Positions 44,631 through 54,939 of a stretch of 64,000 nt of DNA are shown in pieces. Position 1 is the stretch's first letter; each line of letters starts with the position of its first letter. This DNA is from Actinomortierella ambigua (lineage: Eukaryota; Mortierellomycota; Mortierellomycetes; Mortierellales; Mortierellaceae), in assembly GCA_016098155.1 (NCBI GenBank), contig JAAAJB010000001.1:124001-188000 (forward strand), read 5' to 3'. The position numbers and the translations under genes are program-made. A model generated the notes under the pieces. It saw nothing but the letters and a program-made list of their open reading frames with translations, had not been told where the DNA came from and searched no databases.

Positions 44631-47475
44631 TCAATCGCGATCCATGGGCATATCGGGCTCGGAAGGATGGGGTCTAGACGAGGAGAAGGCCAAAGACGGG
44701 TCATGTGGATCGACCACCATAGCATCATCATCACCTGCATCACTGCTCAAAAGCGGACGACGACTTGTAGGTGGGAGTGGTTCAGGAGGATTCAACAAGT
44801 GCGACATTTTGCTGCTGCTGCTGCTGCTGCCGCTTCCATAGCTGCTGCCACCGGTTACGTTACTGCTGTTCTTCCTCTCGTGTAGCGGCGACGATGGAGC
44901 TGTAGAGCCCGCCGAATATGGTGTTGGTCGACGAGGCGATCCTCCAGCCGTGGTGCTTCCATCGCCTTCGTCATCGCCATCTGCCTGGCCCTGGTCGTCG
45001 TCGTCTCCCACCATCGCCTCTTCTTCAAACTCCTCCTCATCGTCTTCATCGTCTTCGTCGTCGTCGTCTTCGTCATCCTCCTCATCGTCTCCATCTTCGT
45101 CGTCGTCGTCATCGTCGTCGTCGTCGTCCTCATCGTCTTCATCATCATGGATCGCCGCCGACGAATCACACCCGCCGTCATCTGTGGTGGTGCCGGTGGC
45201 AGAGTGGTGTCCTCGCTTTCGAAGGACTGCCGATGCCGTAAAGGGAATGGCCCCCTCACGCGCCCGGACAATTGGTGGCTGTCGTCGCTTGTGGACCATA
45301 GACTGATGCCGGCGCATCGTGCTGATAGAGCTGTACATCTTCATGCATCCATCAATGCCACACTCAAAGTCATCCGTGCCGTGCCGGCGTTCGTGCCGGT
45401 CTAATTGCACTTGATCCATGAAAGATTTTGGACAATCTGGATAGGAGCACTTGAACGTGCGCGGTCGTGGTGATGGGCCTTGCTGTGACGTCCGTGGGGC
45501 TTTGGAGCCTTTTTCTTTGGTGGATCCTGCTCCAGACCCTCGAACTCCTCCTGGTGTTCCAGTCCCATCGCCTTCTTCCAGTATTCTTCTCTTTTTAGGC
45601 CGGCGACGGCGATGGTGATGATGACGATGTTGGTGGAGGTGGAGGTGGAGGTGGAGGTTATTGTTGTGGTGAATGGGCGTGTTCGAGACCTCGTCGCCTG
45701 TCCCTTCAGCCTCGTCTCCACCATCCCCTCCAAGCATCTCAATGTCGCTCTCCACCAATGATCGGACGCTGCTGTCGATTGAGGTGTGGTGCTGCTTCCG
45801 TCCCCGCCGCCTTTTAGGCGCTGGTGTTGATGCCGGTGTGCTCTCATTGCTTTCGGGGGTATTACCACGATCGGGGGTTGCTGTGCGATGACGATGATGA
45901 TGGTGTGGATGATGGTGGTCAAGGTGCTTCAACGCTGCCAGCCGTGATCCAGAGGCTCCTCCTCTACCGCCAGCACCACTGCCAGCACCGTTACCACCTC
46001 CGGCGGACGTGGAGGAGTTCAACGAGCGCTCTTTCTGATGTTGCTGTATTAATTGTTCATGGTCAACGTAGATCGTCTGCTTGGGATCGTTCAGCAACAT
46101 ATCCTGGTCAGATATCCAGAGAGGCAGATCGACCTCGCCCCCCAGTGTCCGGAACATGACACGTGGTCGGCCCCACTTGCGTGCACGCTGGCTCGCATCG
46201 ATGGTCAAAGGTGGTGGTAGTGGCGGTGCGCGCGCAGCGGCGGCAGCAAGGTCTGCCACGATCTTGGAACCACCACTGGTACTGCTACTGTTATTGTTTC
46301 CACCGCCCGCCGCCCTGGCATGATGGCCACTGCCATTGATCGATCCAGATGCCGAAGCCGACGTGCGTGACTTGGAGGGTATCGACAGTGTCGTTGGTGC
46401 AGGTGTAGCCGTATCGCTTACTGCGTCGTCGTCCTTTCTTGGTCCGACATCGTCGGTCTCCTGCTCCTTGATCGACAGACCTGACACTACCTCTATGGTT
46501 GTAAGTGGGGTGGTAAGAAGGAATGAAGGTTTAGAGAGAAACAAAAGAGGGGGTGAGTCTTATCAGTATTTAAGGTCTTAATTGCATTATCGTGTCAAGT
46601 GTGCACGTCTCCATCGGGCTCTTACCCTCAGGGGCTTTCTTTGATGATCTCTTGGAAGGTTTCTGTGCCACATGCTGGGGCTCTGTAGGTGGGGCTCTGT
46701 TTTGTTGCTTTTCGCTCAGTGTGTTTGTGTCCACAGGGGAGGTTGGCGAGGGTGAGTGTGCTGTATCGGTAGCCAAGGACGATGTGCGTAGTGGACTGGG
46801 TTTGATTGCGGCAGATGTAGCCCCAGTTGCCTTTCCACGTCGGACGCGACCACCAGGTGGTGTTGTCCCTGTTGCTACAGGTGGCTGCTGCTCTGATGAG
46901 CTCTTCTCTGCATCAGAGCCGGAGGGTATCCGTAGAGCGTCTGTTTCTGCTGACGCCAACGCTCCCGTTGTTGGTGCCGGGGGTGTGATGGGAGTTGGAG
47001 GTGGGGTAGAGGGTGACCGTGAAGACGGCGTTGATAATGAGCTAGCAGCCACCGGACGTCGGGATCCCTTTGGTATAGAGGCTGTTGGGGGTAAGGTCGA
47101 TGCTCCGAGGGGCTCAGTCTGCGCATAGTCGGGCGGGAGGCTTGTGAGGACGCCGTCGGTCGGTTCGTCATTGTCGTAGACACAAAGGATATCGGCTCCA
47201 CCCTTTTTGCAGTTGGAACATGTGGGCTTGATGCGATCGCACTTTGTCTTCTTTTGACGGCACCGAGCACATGGACGGAAGACACCTGGCTTGGGGCCAA
47301 TGGGTCCCCGGGATCCTGATCGCACGACAGAAGAAGCGGCAGCACTCCCTGATGTCGAAGAGGCGTGTGGTGGCTGTGGTGTTGGTGAGGGGGACAAGGA
47401 GCCTGGTCTTGTGTTGAGATCCAGTGACAGCGACTCTATGTCGTCTCCTGTACTGGCCATGCTGCCTTCCATCAT
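44631..47475 (-). CDS. Transcription factor with Zn2Cys6 cluster and two C2H2 zinc fingers
   Basis: Exons are 47475-46626 and 46492-44631, giving 903 residues. An upstream in-frame ATG at 47577 would add 34. The fungal Zn(II)2Cys6 cluster lies at about residues 69-102: CARCRQKKTKC, then CSNCKK and a last Cys (CX2CX6CX6CX2CX8C). A conserved-looking block WGRPRVMFRTLGGE with LPLWISDQD follows in exon 2, then a His-rich repeat. Two C2H2 fingers come next (FKCSYPDCPKSF with HERRH, and FECGIDGCMKMY with HQSMVH). The rest is Ser-rich, with a long Asp/Glu tract encoded by (TCG/TCA/TCT)n at about 45020-45150. Nuclear DNA-binding regulator by family knowledge. Targets are unknown. The pairing of these two finger classes in one protein is uncommon. 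Confidence 0.88.
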
Positions 47476-48826
47476 CAATTGATTGGTCCTCTTTCTTTCT
47501 TTTTGTGGACGTATGCAGCTTGCAGCTTGCGAGCGAGATCTAGTAGGTTTGATTTTTTTTTGTTGGATAGAGTACATCGGGGGAATGGGGATAAACGATG
47601 GATATTGTGAGACGAGAAGGAGCTACATTCATGGCACTCTTTAGGTCAAGGGGGAGGACGTGACAGACGAAGGCGTACTTTTTTTTTTTTTGTCACAGTG
47701 GCACCAGTCCCTTACAGAGAATACGGAACAAAAGAATAAAAAAAAGCCTTAAGGCAAACTTGTCTGTTGGTGGTGCTTCCTTTTTTTCACTCAGGCACTC
47801 TTTTCCCTCTGTCCGTCAGCCTCCACTGTCTCTCTCTCGTGACGGTAGTGAATCTAAGAGGCGAAAGTGGGATGAAGAGACAGGTTCGACCCGTTGGAAT
47901 GAGAGGTCGCGTCCACAAGTCGGAGACACGAGAAAAGGGGAGGCCGTGACAAGCACGCGTCTTTTTGGCGAGAGCAACAAGTGCAAGCGTCGAATGCAAA
48001 GAAGAGAGAAGGGCGGTTGTGAAGATGGATGGAAGGCAAGCCGAGCACGCAGTATGCAAGTGCGAGTGTGCTGATCAGATCGCTCTGTCTCCGACGACGA
48101 TGGGGAGGGGGGGCTGTACAGCGGATGGGAGAGCTTGCTGTTTAGAGTCAGGTACACGGAATGGGAGGGAGGAGAGGGGGAAGAGAAGGGACAAGGGCGA
48201 GCGAGGAATAGAAGAAGAGTTGCGAATGGTGTTTGTTTGGATGAAGGAAGCAAAGAGAGAGAGAAGAGAATGGCTAGTCGACCCCAGAGCGGTTTCCCAA
48301 AGCTCATTGCCCCCCCTCTTCCCCCCCCGCGTCTCTCCCTTTTCTTCCCCCTCTTCCATGCAGGAGGTGGGGGGGGCAGGGGAATTGCATGCAACCAACC
48401 AACCAACCAACCACTCCAAGAGAGACCAGAGAATGGGGAGAGGGAGAGAGAAAAAGGGCAGGCAGACAAAGACGCAGAGACAAACACACACACGACACAC
48501 ACTCCTCGGACACACTGCTGCTGACAGACAGACACACAGACAGCAGACAGACAGGACAGACAGACACACACGGGTGAGCAAAAAAGTCTCCATCTCTCCA
48601 GCATCACCATGCTGTCACCAAAGAGTGACTTGCCTCTTTTTCTTTTTCTTTTTTTTTTTAGGCGAAAGACATGCCCCCCAGTGGGTGGCTTGGGTTCAGG
48701 CATCCTCTCAAACGGGCCTTTTGCAGCTTCTCCCTTCCTTTCTTCTTCACTCTTTCTCTCTCTTACACTTCCTCACTCCTTCACTCCTTCACTCCTTTCC
48801 CCTCCTCCTCTCCTCCCTGTCGGCAC
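47476..48826. other. Divergent promoter region with simple repeats
   Basis: About 1.35 kb between divergent genes. GA-rich and CT-rich strand-biased DNA dominates. It includes (CCAA)n near 48393-48412 and a CA/GACA-rich stretch at about 48478-48570. Frames of up to 370 codons on both strands here reflect the biased composition and show no domain, so they were not annotated. Confidence 0.55.
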
Positions 48827-50311
48827 ATGGAGAGCAACCCACTGTTCTATCCAAAGAAGCCGACCGAGGCTCTCCACCAGGGCTCTCAGTCGGCCACCTC
48901 AGCTTCACGCAAGGACGACAAGCGGATATACATCGGCAACCTCGATCCCGCCATCGACGAGTACGAACTACTGCATTCCAGTCAGCAACTATCACTATGT
49001 ACTTTTATTTATCGCCGCTGTATCTTCTCGCTCACCGAAACCTCGATCGATCTTGTTATTTTGGGGTGGTGCGCTGATTTTATGTCATAGGTACACAGTG
49101 GTCAAACTCTTCACGCCATATGGCAGGATTGCCAACCTGGATTTCATGTTTCATTGGCATGGGCCAAAGAAGGGCACACCGCGAGGCTACTGCTTTCTCG
49201 AGTACGAGACTACCGAGCAGGCTGGAGCTGCTGTCAAGGCTATGAACAAAAAGACTGTCAAGCAAAAAAGTCTTCATGTCTCGTTCGCCAATGCAGTGCG
49301 TATAAACATGTGTTTTTTTTTTGCCTCGCTTTGTTGATCTGTTTGTATCTTGTTCATAGACAGGCCTATGTGAAGGAAACAAAGCCAACCCAGTCTAATC
49401 TTTTGTTACTCTACTTTTGATCCCAGGCTCCAGTGAAGGCCGAAAGCGACGCTGCCAACAAGAAACGTCCTGTCGACAGCAGCCGGCCAACAAACTTTTC
49501 ACTCCTCAAGACTGGATCACTCAAGAATGCCAGGTAATTTTTTTGTAGTGACAACAGAGGGGTGTGGTCATCATTCATACATGCTTTTATTATCCATTAG
49601 TTTTGAGCAGAAAAATCAGACGACTTTGGCTCAGGTACTTGGACAATCTATTACTGGAAATCCCACGCAGCATCGCTCGACACCAGTCAACAGAGTATGA
49701 GATCAACTCAACACTTGGCTATTCAGACCAGTACGGTCCCTCGTGGCAACCCTCTATCGCGGATAAGCTTGGGAGAGAGATACCAACGAAGCTGGACACT
49801 ACAGAGGGCGGGTGGACAAAGGCACCAACATCAAAGGCGAGCTGCGATAGCAGGGCGAACTGGTGACTGCGAGAGGGATGGAAGTGTAGGGGGTTAGCAC
49901 ATACTCTCAAACTCGATAAGATTGCTTGGGGCTCAGCTAACGGTCTGTCTATTAATGCATGACTGATCGCTAACGGCAATCGATCACTTTCGCGTTGCAC
50001 ATAACGATAGAATAGTGGTTGCCACCAAAGGAAAAAAATGCAAAAGCTTATGGGCGGCTGACTGGTAACACTGTCACTAACAACATATTGCACACTATCA
50101 ATTCAATAGCATGGACGAAAAGATCAAGGCCATGGAAAAGAAGCTGGCCCAGATGGCCGCCCCCCCTGCAAGACCGACCCCTCCAGTTCACCCTTCGCTG
50201 CCACCAAAGCCGCGGATACCAGAGTCGCCAGCATCATCAGCCTCTGGATCGGCATCGAGCCAACCACATCGTCGTACCAAAGATGTCTCCAACAGAGCAA
50301 AGCCATACTAA
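48827..50311 (+). CDS. RBM18-like RNA-binding protein (single RRM)
   Basis: Probable nuclear RNA-binding protein. Exons are 48827-48960, 49091-49295, 49427-49533 and 50110-50311, giving 215 residues. The RRM spans about residues 28-110, with RNP2 RIYIGNL and RNP1 RGYCFLEY, and DPAIDEYTVVKLF before helix 1. The tail NASMDEKIKAMEKKL resembles the C-terminal helix of animal RBM18 (from memory of the family), which fixes the last exon and its frame. The last intron is unusually long (576 nt). It contains an alternative acceptor at 49599-49600 that opens 32 codons in frame before a TGA at 49698. Function in fungi is unknown. Confidence 0.87.
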
Positions 50312-50409
50312 AATGTAATTGAAGTCAGTGTATTGTACAATAGTCTAAGAGCGCCTTCTGCGGAGCAAATGAATAGAGCTGCTTCTCCTCCATCAAAATT
50401 CCAAGCGTT

Positions 50410-51717
50410 TTATATGTTTGTTCCATTGGGCTGGGGAGCAAAGCTTTGCATTTCAAGACCCATCTCTGGCGAGTGATTCTGAAGCCGTTCTGCACGACCG
50501 TCAAGCTTCATCCCTGGTGGTGCATGTTGACGCAAGATCACGCCAGCCTTACGGAACACTTCTGCCGTCAACTCATCCATCCCGTACGACTCGGAGAAGA
50601 CTACCTGACTCACGCCGACTTGAGCAATCTTGATCGCGCAGCCTGGACGAACACAGTTATAACACAGAAAGGTTTGAGTCATTTATATATAATTTTTTTT
50701 TTTTTTTTTTTTTTTTGCAAAAGGAAAGAGCACTTTCAACATAGAACAGGTAATCAAAAGGCGTGGCTGAAAAAAAGACTCACCTAAGCATGGGCAGGTG
50801 TTGCAGTATATGATACTTCCTGACCCAATCCGCTCTCGCCCGGCTTCCAGGAGGGCATTCTCCTCGGCATGCATGCACAGACAGCGATCCAGGCCCTTGC
50901 CACAAGGGGTAGCAGAGTTGCAGCGCCCACATCCACCTTCGTTGCAATTCTTCAGGTTCTTGGGTGTGCCATTGTATCCCGTAGCAATGACTCGCTTGTC
51001 ACGGACAAGGACACATCCGACCCGTCTCTTCATACAGTTGGATCGGCGGGCTGCCAGATCGGCGAGGTGCATAAAATATGAATCCCAGCTGGGACGCAAC
51101 AGATCCGGATTGATGATGTCCAGGGCGGCGAGTGTCTGGCGCAGTGGGTCGACGTGATCGAACGAGTTGAGGATCGACAGGTCACACATCGACAACAGCT
51201 TGTACGGGGGCGAGAAGAGCTGCATTGATGGCTGTGTCGTCTGCTGATGTTGAGGGCTCGCCTGTACTGGCGACGATGCCGGGGTCATGGCTGTGTTGTA
51301 AAGGGCCTGATCAGTCTTCTCTACAAACTGTTGTAACGTGGGCTCCTCCAATCCAAGACGCCTGCATTTGGCCACGCAGCGATTAAAGCGGGTCATCATG
51401 GGTGCCTCGACGGATAACAGCAGAAAGAATGGACGCTTCCGGAGAACCGCAACCATTTCCACCGTGCTGGCATCACAGGTGACAAAGTGGTTCATCCAGT
51501 TTAGCGTAACGTGCTCCAGCATGGCATCCAGGTTGTCAAAGTACAGAGGTGTAGGGCAAGGGCCGACAGCCGAGGCGACCTCCTGAGGAATGGGATGCAG
51601 TGGAATGGGCTCCGGGGTCTTTGTCAGGTACAGTCGCTGGAATCCATGCATCTCTGTCAGCAACGAGGCCAACTCGTGCTTACCACTGCATGTCGGACCC
51701 ACTATGCCAATGAACAT
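50410..51717 (-). CDS. DCD1: Deoxycytidylate (dCMP) deaminase
   Basis: Converts dCMP to dUMP for dTMP synthesis, in the cytosol or nucleus. Exons are 51717-50784 and 50642-50410, giving 388 residues. The N-terminal half begins MFIGIVGPTCSGKHEL, a P-loop nucleotide-kinase-like segment as in yeast Dcd1. The C-terminal deaminase domain has the zinc site HAEENALLEAG (His ligand and catalytic Glu) and TCPCLGCAIKI (PCxxC). The intron splits this PC-LG-C motif within the Gly codon. YNGTPKNLKNC and the Cys-rich GGCGRCNSATPC loop are typical of the family. The intron contains a 24-T run (50693-50716). Confidence 0.93.
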
Positions 51718-51935
51718 TTAGAAAGGTTTGATGTAAAAAGTCAGAAAGCGAACAGGGGTAAAGCGAAAATAGAACAGAGGGGGGGTTTGGTATTCATGCG
51801 TTGCTGGTATGTGGTAGTAGTGGTGGAGAACCTTGATCCGCGCAAGCCACAGCAATCAATTGCATGGTTCCTTTTATCAGCAAAGGGTTTGTTGCACAAG
51901 TCTCACTCCTACCCCTTCCCTACACCACATTCGCC

Positions 51936-52536
51936 ATGACCCGCGGTCTGCAAAAGGTAAGTCTCCCCCCCCATTCACCCGTGACACTCTTCGTGGCGAT
52001 GCATTCTGTAAGAATAATGCAAGTAACCTGTTTTCTATGTCTCAGATGCAAGCTAGGTAAGCACCCACAATCTTGCAGTAACTCATCTTTCCAAAGACGT
52101 TTTGCCCTGGGCGACAACTTCGACAGGCGGCAGCAGGGCGATTAAGGACCGTTGAAAACAAAAAGAAGAATTAAGAGTGGCTGATATCCAGCATACGTAT
52201 TCCTCCGTGTTCATTCCCGCTGTCGCTTGCTTCCCAGAGCCAACGCCGAGAAGCGTGCGGCTGCCAATGCTCCTCCCAAGAGTCAGCTGAAGGCCATGGC
52301 TGAGGGCAACAAGTTCAAATGCCCCGTTTGCATGGTATGATCGTTTCCACTTGCGGACAAGATGGTGTACGCCTCAGTTCAACGATCCGATTATTCGTTA
52401 CTCATCATTGCACCAAAAATCTTTGCTGTCTACTTAGCTAATGATTGCCAATTACAAGTTGGTCGTTCAACACATGGAGTCGAAGCATCCTAAAGCCGCT
52501 ATCCCACCGGAATCCTCGTTTGGGGCTCAAAAGTAA
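51936..52536 (+). CDS. ZNF706-like small C2H2 zinc-finger protein with 11-nt micro-exon
   Basis: Four short exons (51936-51956, 52046-52056, 52238-52334, 52438-52536) encode 75 residues. The N-terminus MTRGLQKMQARANAEKRA matches the basic SERF-like N-terminus of the eukaryotic ZNF706/At2g23090 family. The finger CPVCMLMI with QHMESKHP has CX2C-X12-HX5H spacing as in ZNF706. Exon 2 is only 11 nt. The phases (0, 2, 0) and the near full-length match to the family support it. Members are small nucleic-acid- or protein-aggregation-linked factors of unclear role. It is divergent from the dCMP deaminase gene, with 218 bp between the starts. Confidence 0.9.
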
Positions 52537-53004
52537 TAGACCGCGGCGACTGACATTGGAGATTCAACCACTGATGGCAATGCATTGGCGTTAGGGTACC
52601 GCCCCCAGAGGTCCAATGTATTGTCTTTGTCCATACAAGCTCACGGAAGAAAGTTTGCGAGTGCTGCTCTAGAAGGAATAATAAAGGCATTCGTTTAATG
52701 TATTGACTGGTTTTGGCGTTTCACTCCGAGCACCGTTGTTCTTCGAGAAGGGGGTAGTTTACAGTCCGCTTGGATCCCTGTGGTGATCGTTCGTACATAT
52801 GCTAGTCTGTTAACGTTATAGTCTCCTCAAGGCGCGCAATAACCCTTCCCAAACAATAATAATGGTCTCTGCATCCGTGCGGAGAGTGATAAGACAAGGG
52901 AACTCATAGTCGTGGAGTGATGTGAAGATAGTGAAAAGCCGCTCTTCACCTGCGTGTTAGTACATCACCAGCTGCCCGGGAAAGATGATGCTGTCCAGAC
53001 TCAA

Positions 53005-53060
<56 letters not shown>

Positions 53061-53240
53061 ATGGTAGTGGCGATGGTAGTGTGCGCCCGCGCGCTCGCTG
53101 ACGTCAACTTTGAAAATTTTCAAACTCACCCTTTCCCTCCATCAAAACACCACTCTTTTCATCTCAACCTTGCATTCTTGCAACTTCCATTGTCTCTTTT
53201 ACCTGTGCAAACTCACATTCAAGTTTCTCCCATACCCATC
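52537..53240. other. Intergenic/promoter of the transposase-derived gene
   Basis: 704 bp without a supported gene. It contains the (TAG)n microsatellite and a C/T-rich leader before 53241. Confidence 0.5.
53005..53059. repeat. (TAG)18 microsatellite
   Basis: About 18 perfect copies of TAG, 182 bp before the start codon at 53241. Confidence 0.95.
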
Positions 53241-53905
53241 ATGCCGCGCCAGCCACGACAACCACGCGAACCACGCGACCCGCCTCCGGCGCGGCAGCCG
53301 CGCACAACGCCAACGCGCAAGCACAACCGCATCGAAGACTCGATGCGCGAGCGGCTCATCAACGCCGTCTTCATGGAGGGCTTGACCGTGAATGAGGTGG
53401 CGAAGCGCTACCAGTTCCCCGTTTCGTCCGTCCGGACCATCGTCACCAACTTTGAACAGACGGGCCGTATCGCACAGTTACCTCGCGGCGGTAACCGACA
53501 CCGCGCGCCCGAGCCCGTCCATATCCAATGGATGACCGACCAACTGGAGCTGGACCCGGAGCTATCGATGGAGGAACTCCATCAACGCCTCACGGATCAC
53601 TTTAAGCTATCACCTCCCATCACAAAGTCGGCCATCCAAAAGGTCATGGCCCCGCTCATGGCACCCGGGTTCCGCTTCGTGCCCGTTCCTTCGGGTGACG
53701 ACGTCGAGGATTACAACACCCCGGCCTTGATCGCTGTACGACAGGCCGTCGCCAAGGAGTTTGTGGAGCAACACGAGCAGCTGACCGACTGTATCTTTGT
53801 CGCCGAGGCTGGATACAACCTGCGCATGTGGCGCCGCCGCAAGATACGGTCAAAGGGAGGGAATAGTGCCTCGACATCTACAGCCGCTGCCTCGGATGCC
53901 GATGC

Positions 53906-53938
<33 letters not shown>

Positions 53939-54653
53939 AGATGACGCGGGAGAGGGCTCAAGCAATCAACGAGGTGGTTCAGCCGGCGATGGTGAGGAGG
54001 TAGGTCGCGAAAATGAGGACAACGATGACGACGACGGCGATGAGGCAGAAGGTTCAGGAAGCAACAGGAGCACTCTACCGACGGCGAAGAACACGTCGTT
54101 GGTGGTGGCGATGGACAAGACGGGTGTGATCGCGTCCGACCTTCGTCTGGGCGCCACCTCCAAGGACGAGGTGCTGGAGCAGTTCCTGTTGCAAAAGCTT
54201 TTACCAAAGCTCCGTCGACCGCGCGTGATTGTGATGGAGAAGGCTCGTTTCCTCACGCGAGGCGGTGCGGCTGTGACGGATGCCTGTCGTCGCAATGGCG
54301 GACAAAAGATTGCATTCTTGCCCTCGGACTGCAACCCCTTCTTGAACGCGGCTGCGTTTTGCTTTGCATCTATCCAGTCACATCTCCGCAAGAGCGATGT
54401 CCGGCGCGACACATTGAACGGGCATATGCACGCGAGCTTCAATGCAATCACACGCGAGATGGCACAGGACTGGGTCACCATTGTAGAAAACAACCTGATT
54501 TTGGCACTCGATGGTGAGAAGTTGACTGTCAGTAGTCATTCGCAAGGCAGCGACAGGTCTGGTGGTGAGAGCGATGACGGTGAAGAACGGAATCAGCAAA
54601 AAACAGAAGCAGAATCTCACTTGGGTGTCATGGATATTGATACCGACTACTAG
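53241..54653 (+). CDS. Tc1/mariner (IS630-like) transposase-derived protein with lost catalytic residues
   Basis: Intronless, 470 residues from ATG 53241. The N-terminal region is a paired-type helix-turn-helix (ERLINAVFMEGLTVNEVAKR, VSSVRTIVTNFEQTGRI). A second helical part follows (WMTDQLELDPELSMEELHQ). The RNase-H-like DDE core is recognisable: FVAEAGYNLRMWRRR where active fungal relatives have F-[IL]-D-E-x-G-F-N, VIVMEKARF for V-M-D-N-A-x, and LPSDCNPFLNAAAF for L-P-P-Y-S-P-x-L-N-P-I-E. The three acidic positions thus read Ala, Glu and Ala. An Ala/Gly/Asp/Glu-rich insertion of about 85 residues separates the first and second core parts. The frame is open throughout, with no terminal inverted repeats seen nearby. 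It is probably a domesticated, non-transposing DNA-binding protein. The alternative is a recently inactivated copy. Confidence 0.82.
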
Positions 54654-54939
54654 CAGACTTTTTTTTTGCAGTAAACTGGCAAAAAAAAAGAAAAAAAATC
54701 GATTTTCTGTGAACTGTAATGGTGTGGGGTAACATGTCGTCTATCCCTAAACCACATTCGCAGGGTGGATGGGTTGCACTTTGGCTGTACAAAATATGCA
54801 TGGGCCACTTTTTTTTTTTTTTTTTTTTCGTCCATGCCGTTGGACGCAATTATAACGCCTTCTTTATTTTTGAAAAGTAGTGTGGCCATGCCATTTATGC
54901 TCCCATGAATTATAAATATTCTTCGCCTTCTTCTCTCCT
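54654..54939. other. Intergenic between convergent genes
   Basis: 286 bp with A- and T-runs (20 T at 54809-54828). Nothing else seen. Confidence 0.5.

Noticed and set aside
44918..45306. Plus-strand Ser- and Arg/His-rich ORFs
   Set aside because: They are shadows of the Asp/Glu trinucleotide-repeat tract of the minus-strand transcription factor.
47816..49077. Long open frames on both strands (up to 370 codons) in the promoter region between the zinc-cluster factor and RBM18-like genes
   Set aside because: They come from GA/CT strand bias and simple repeats, have no domain, and overlap one another in several frames.
49601..49897. Coding exon between exons 3 and 4 of the RBM18-like gene
   Set aside because: Its frame reaches TGA at 49698 and no donor in the right phase joins it to the final exon. 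Direct joining of 49533 to 50110 gives the expected family C-terminus. Kept only as a possible poison exon.
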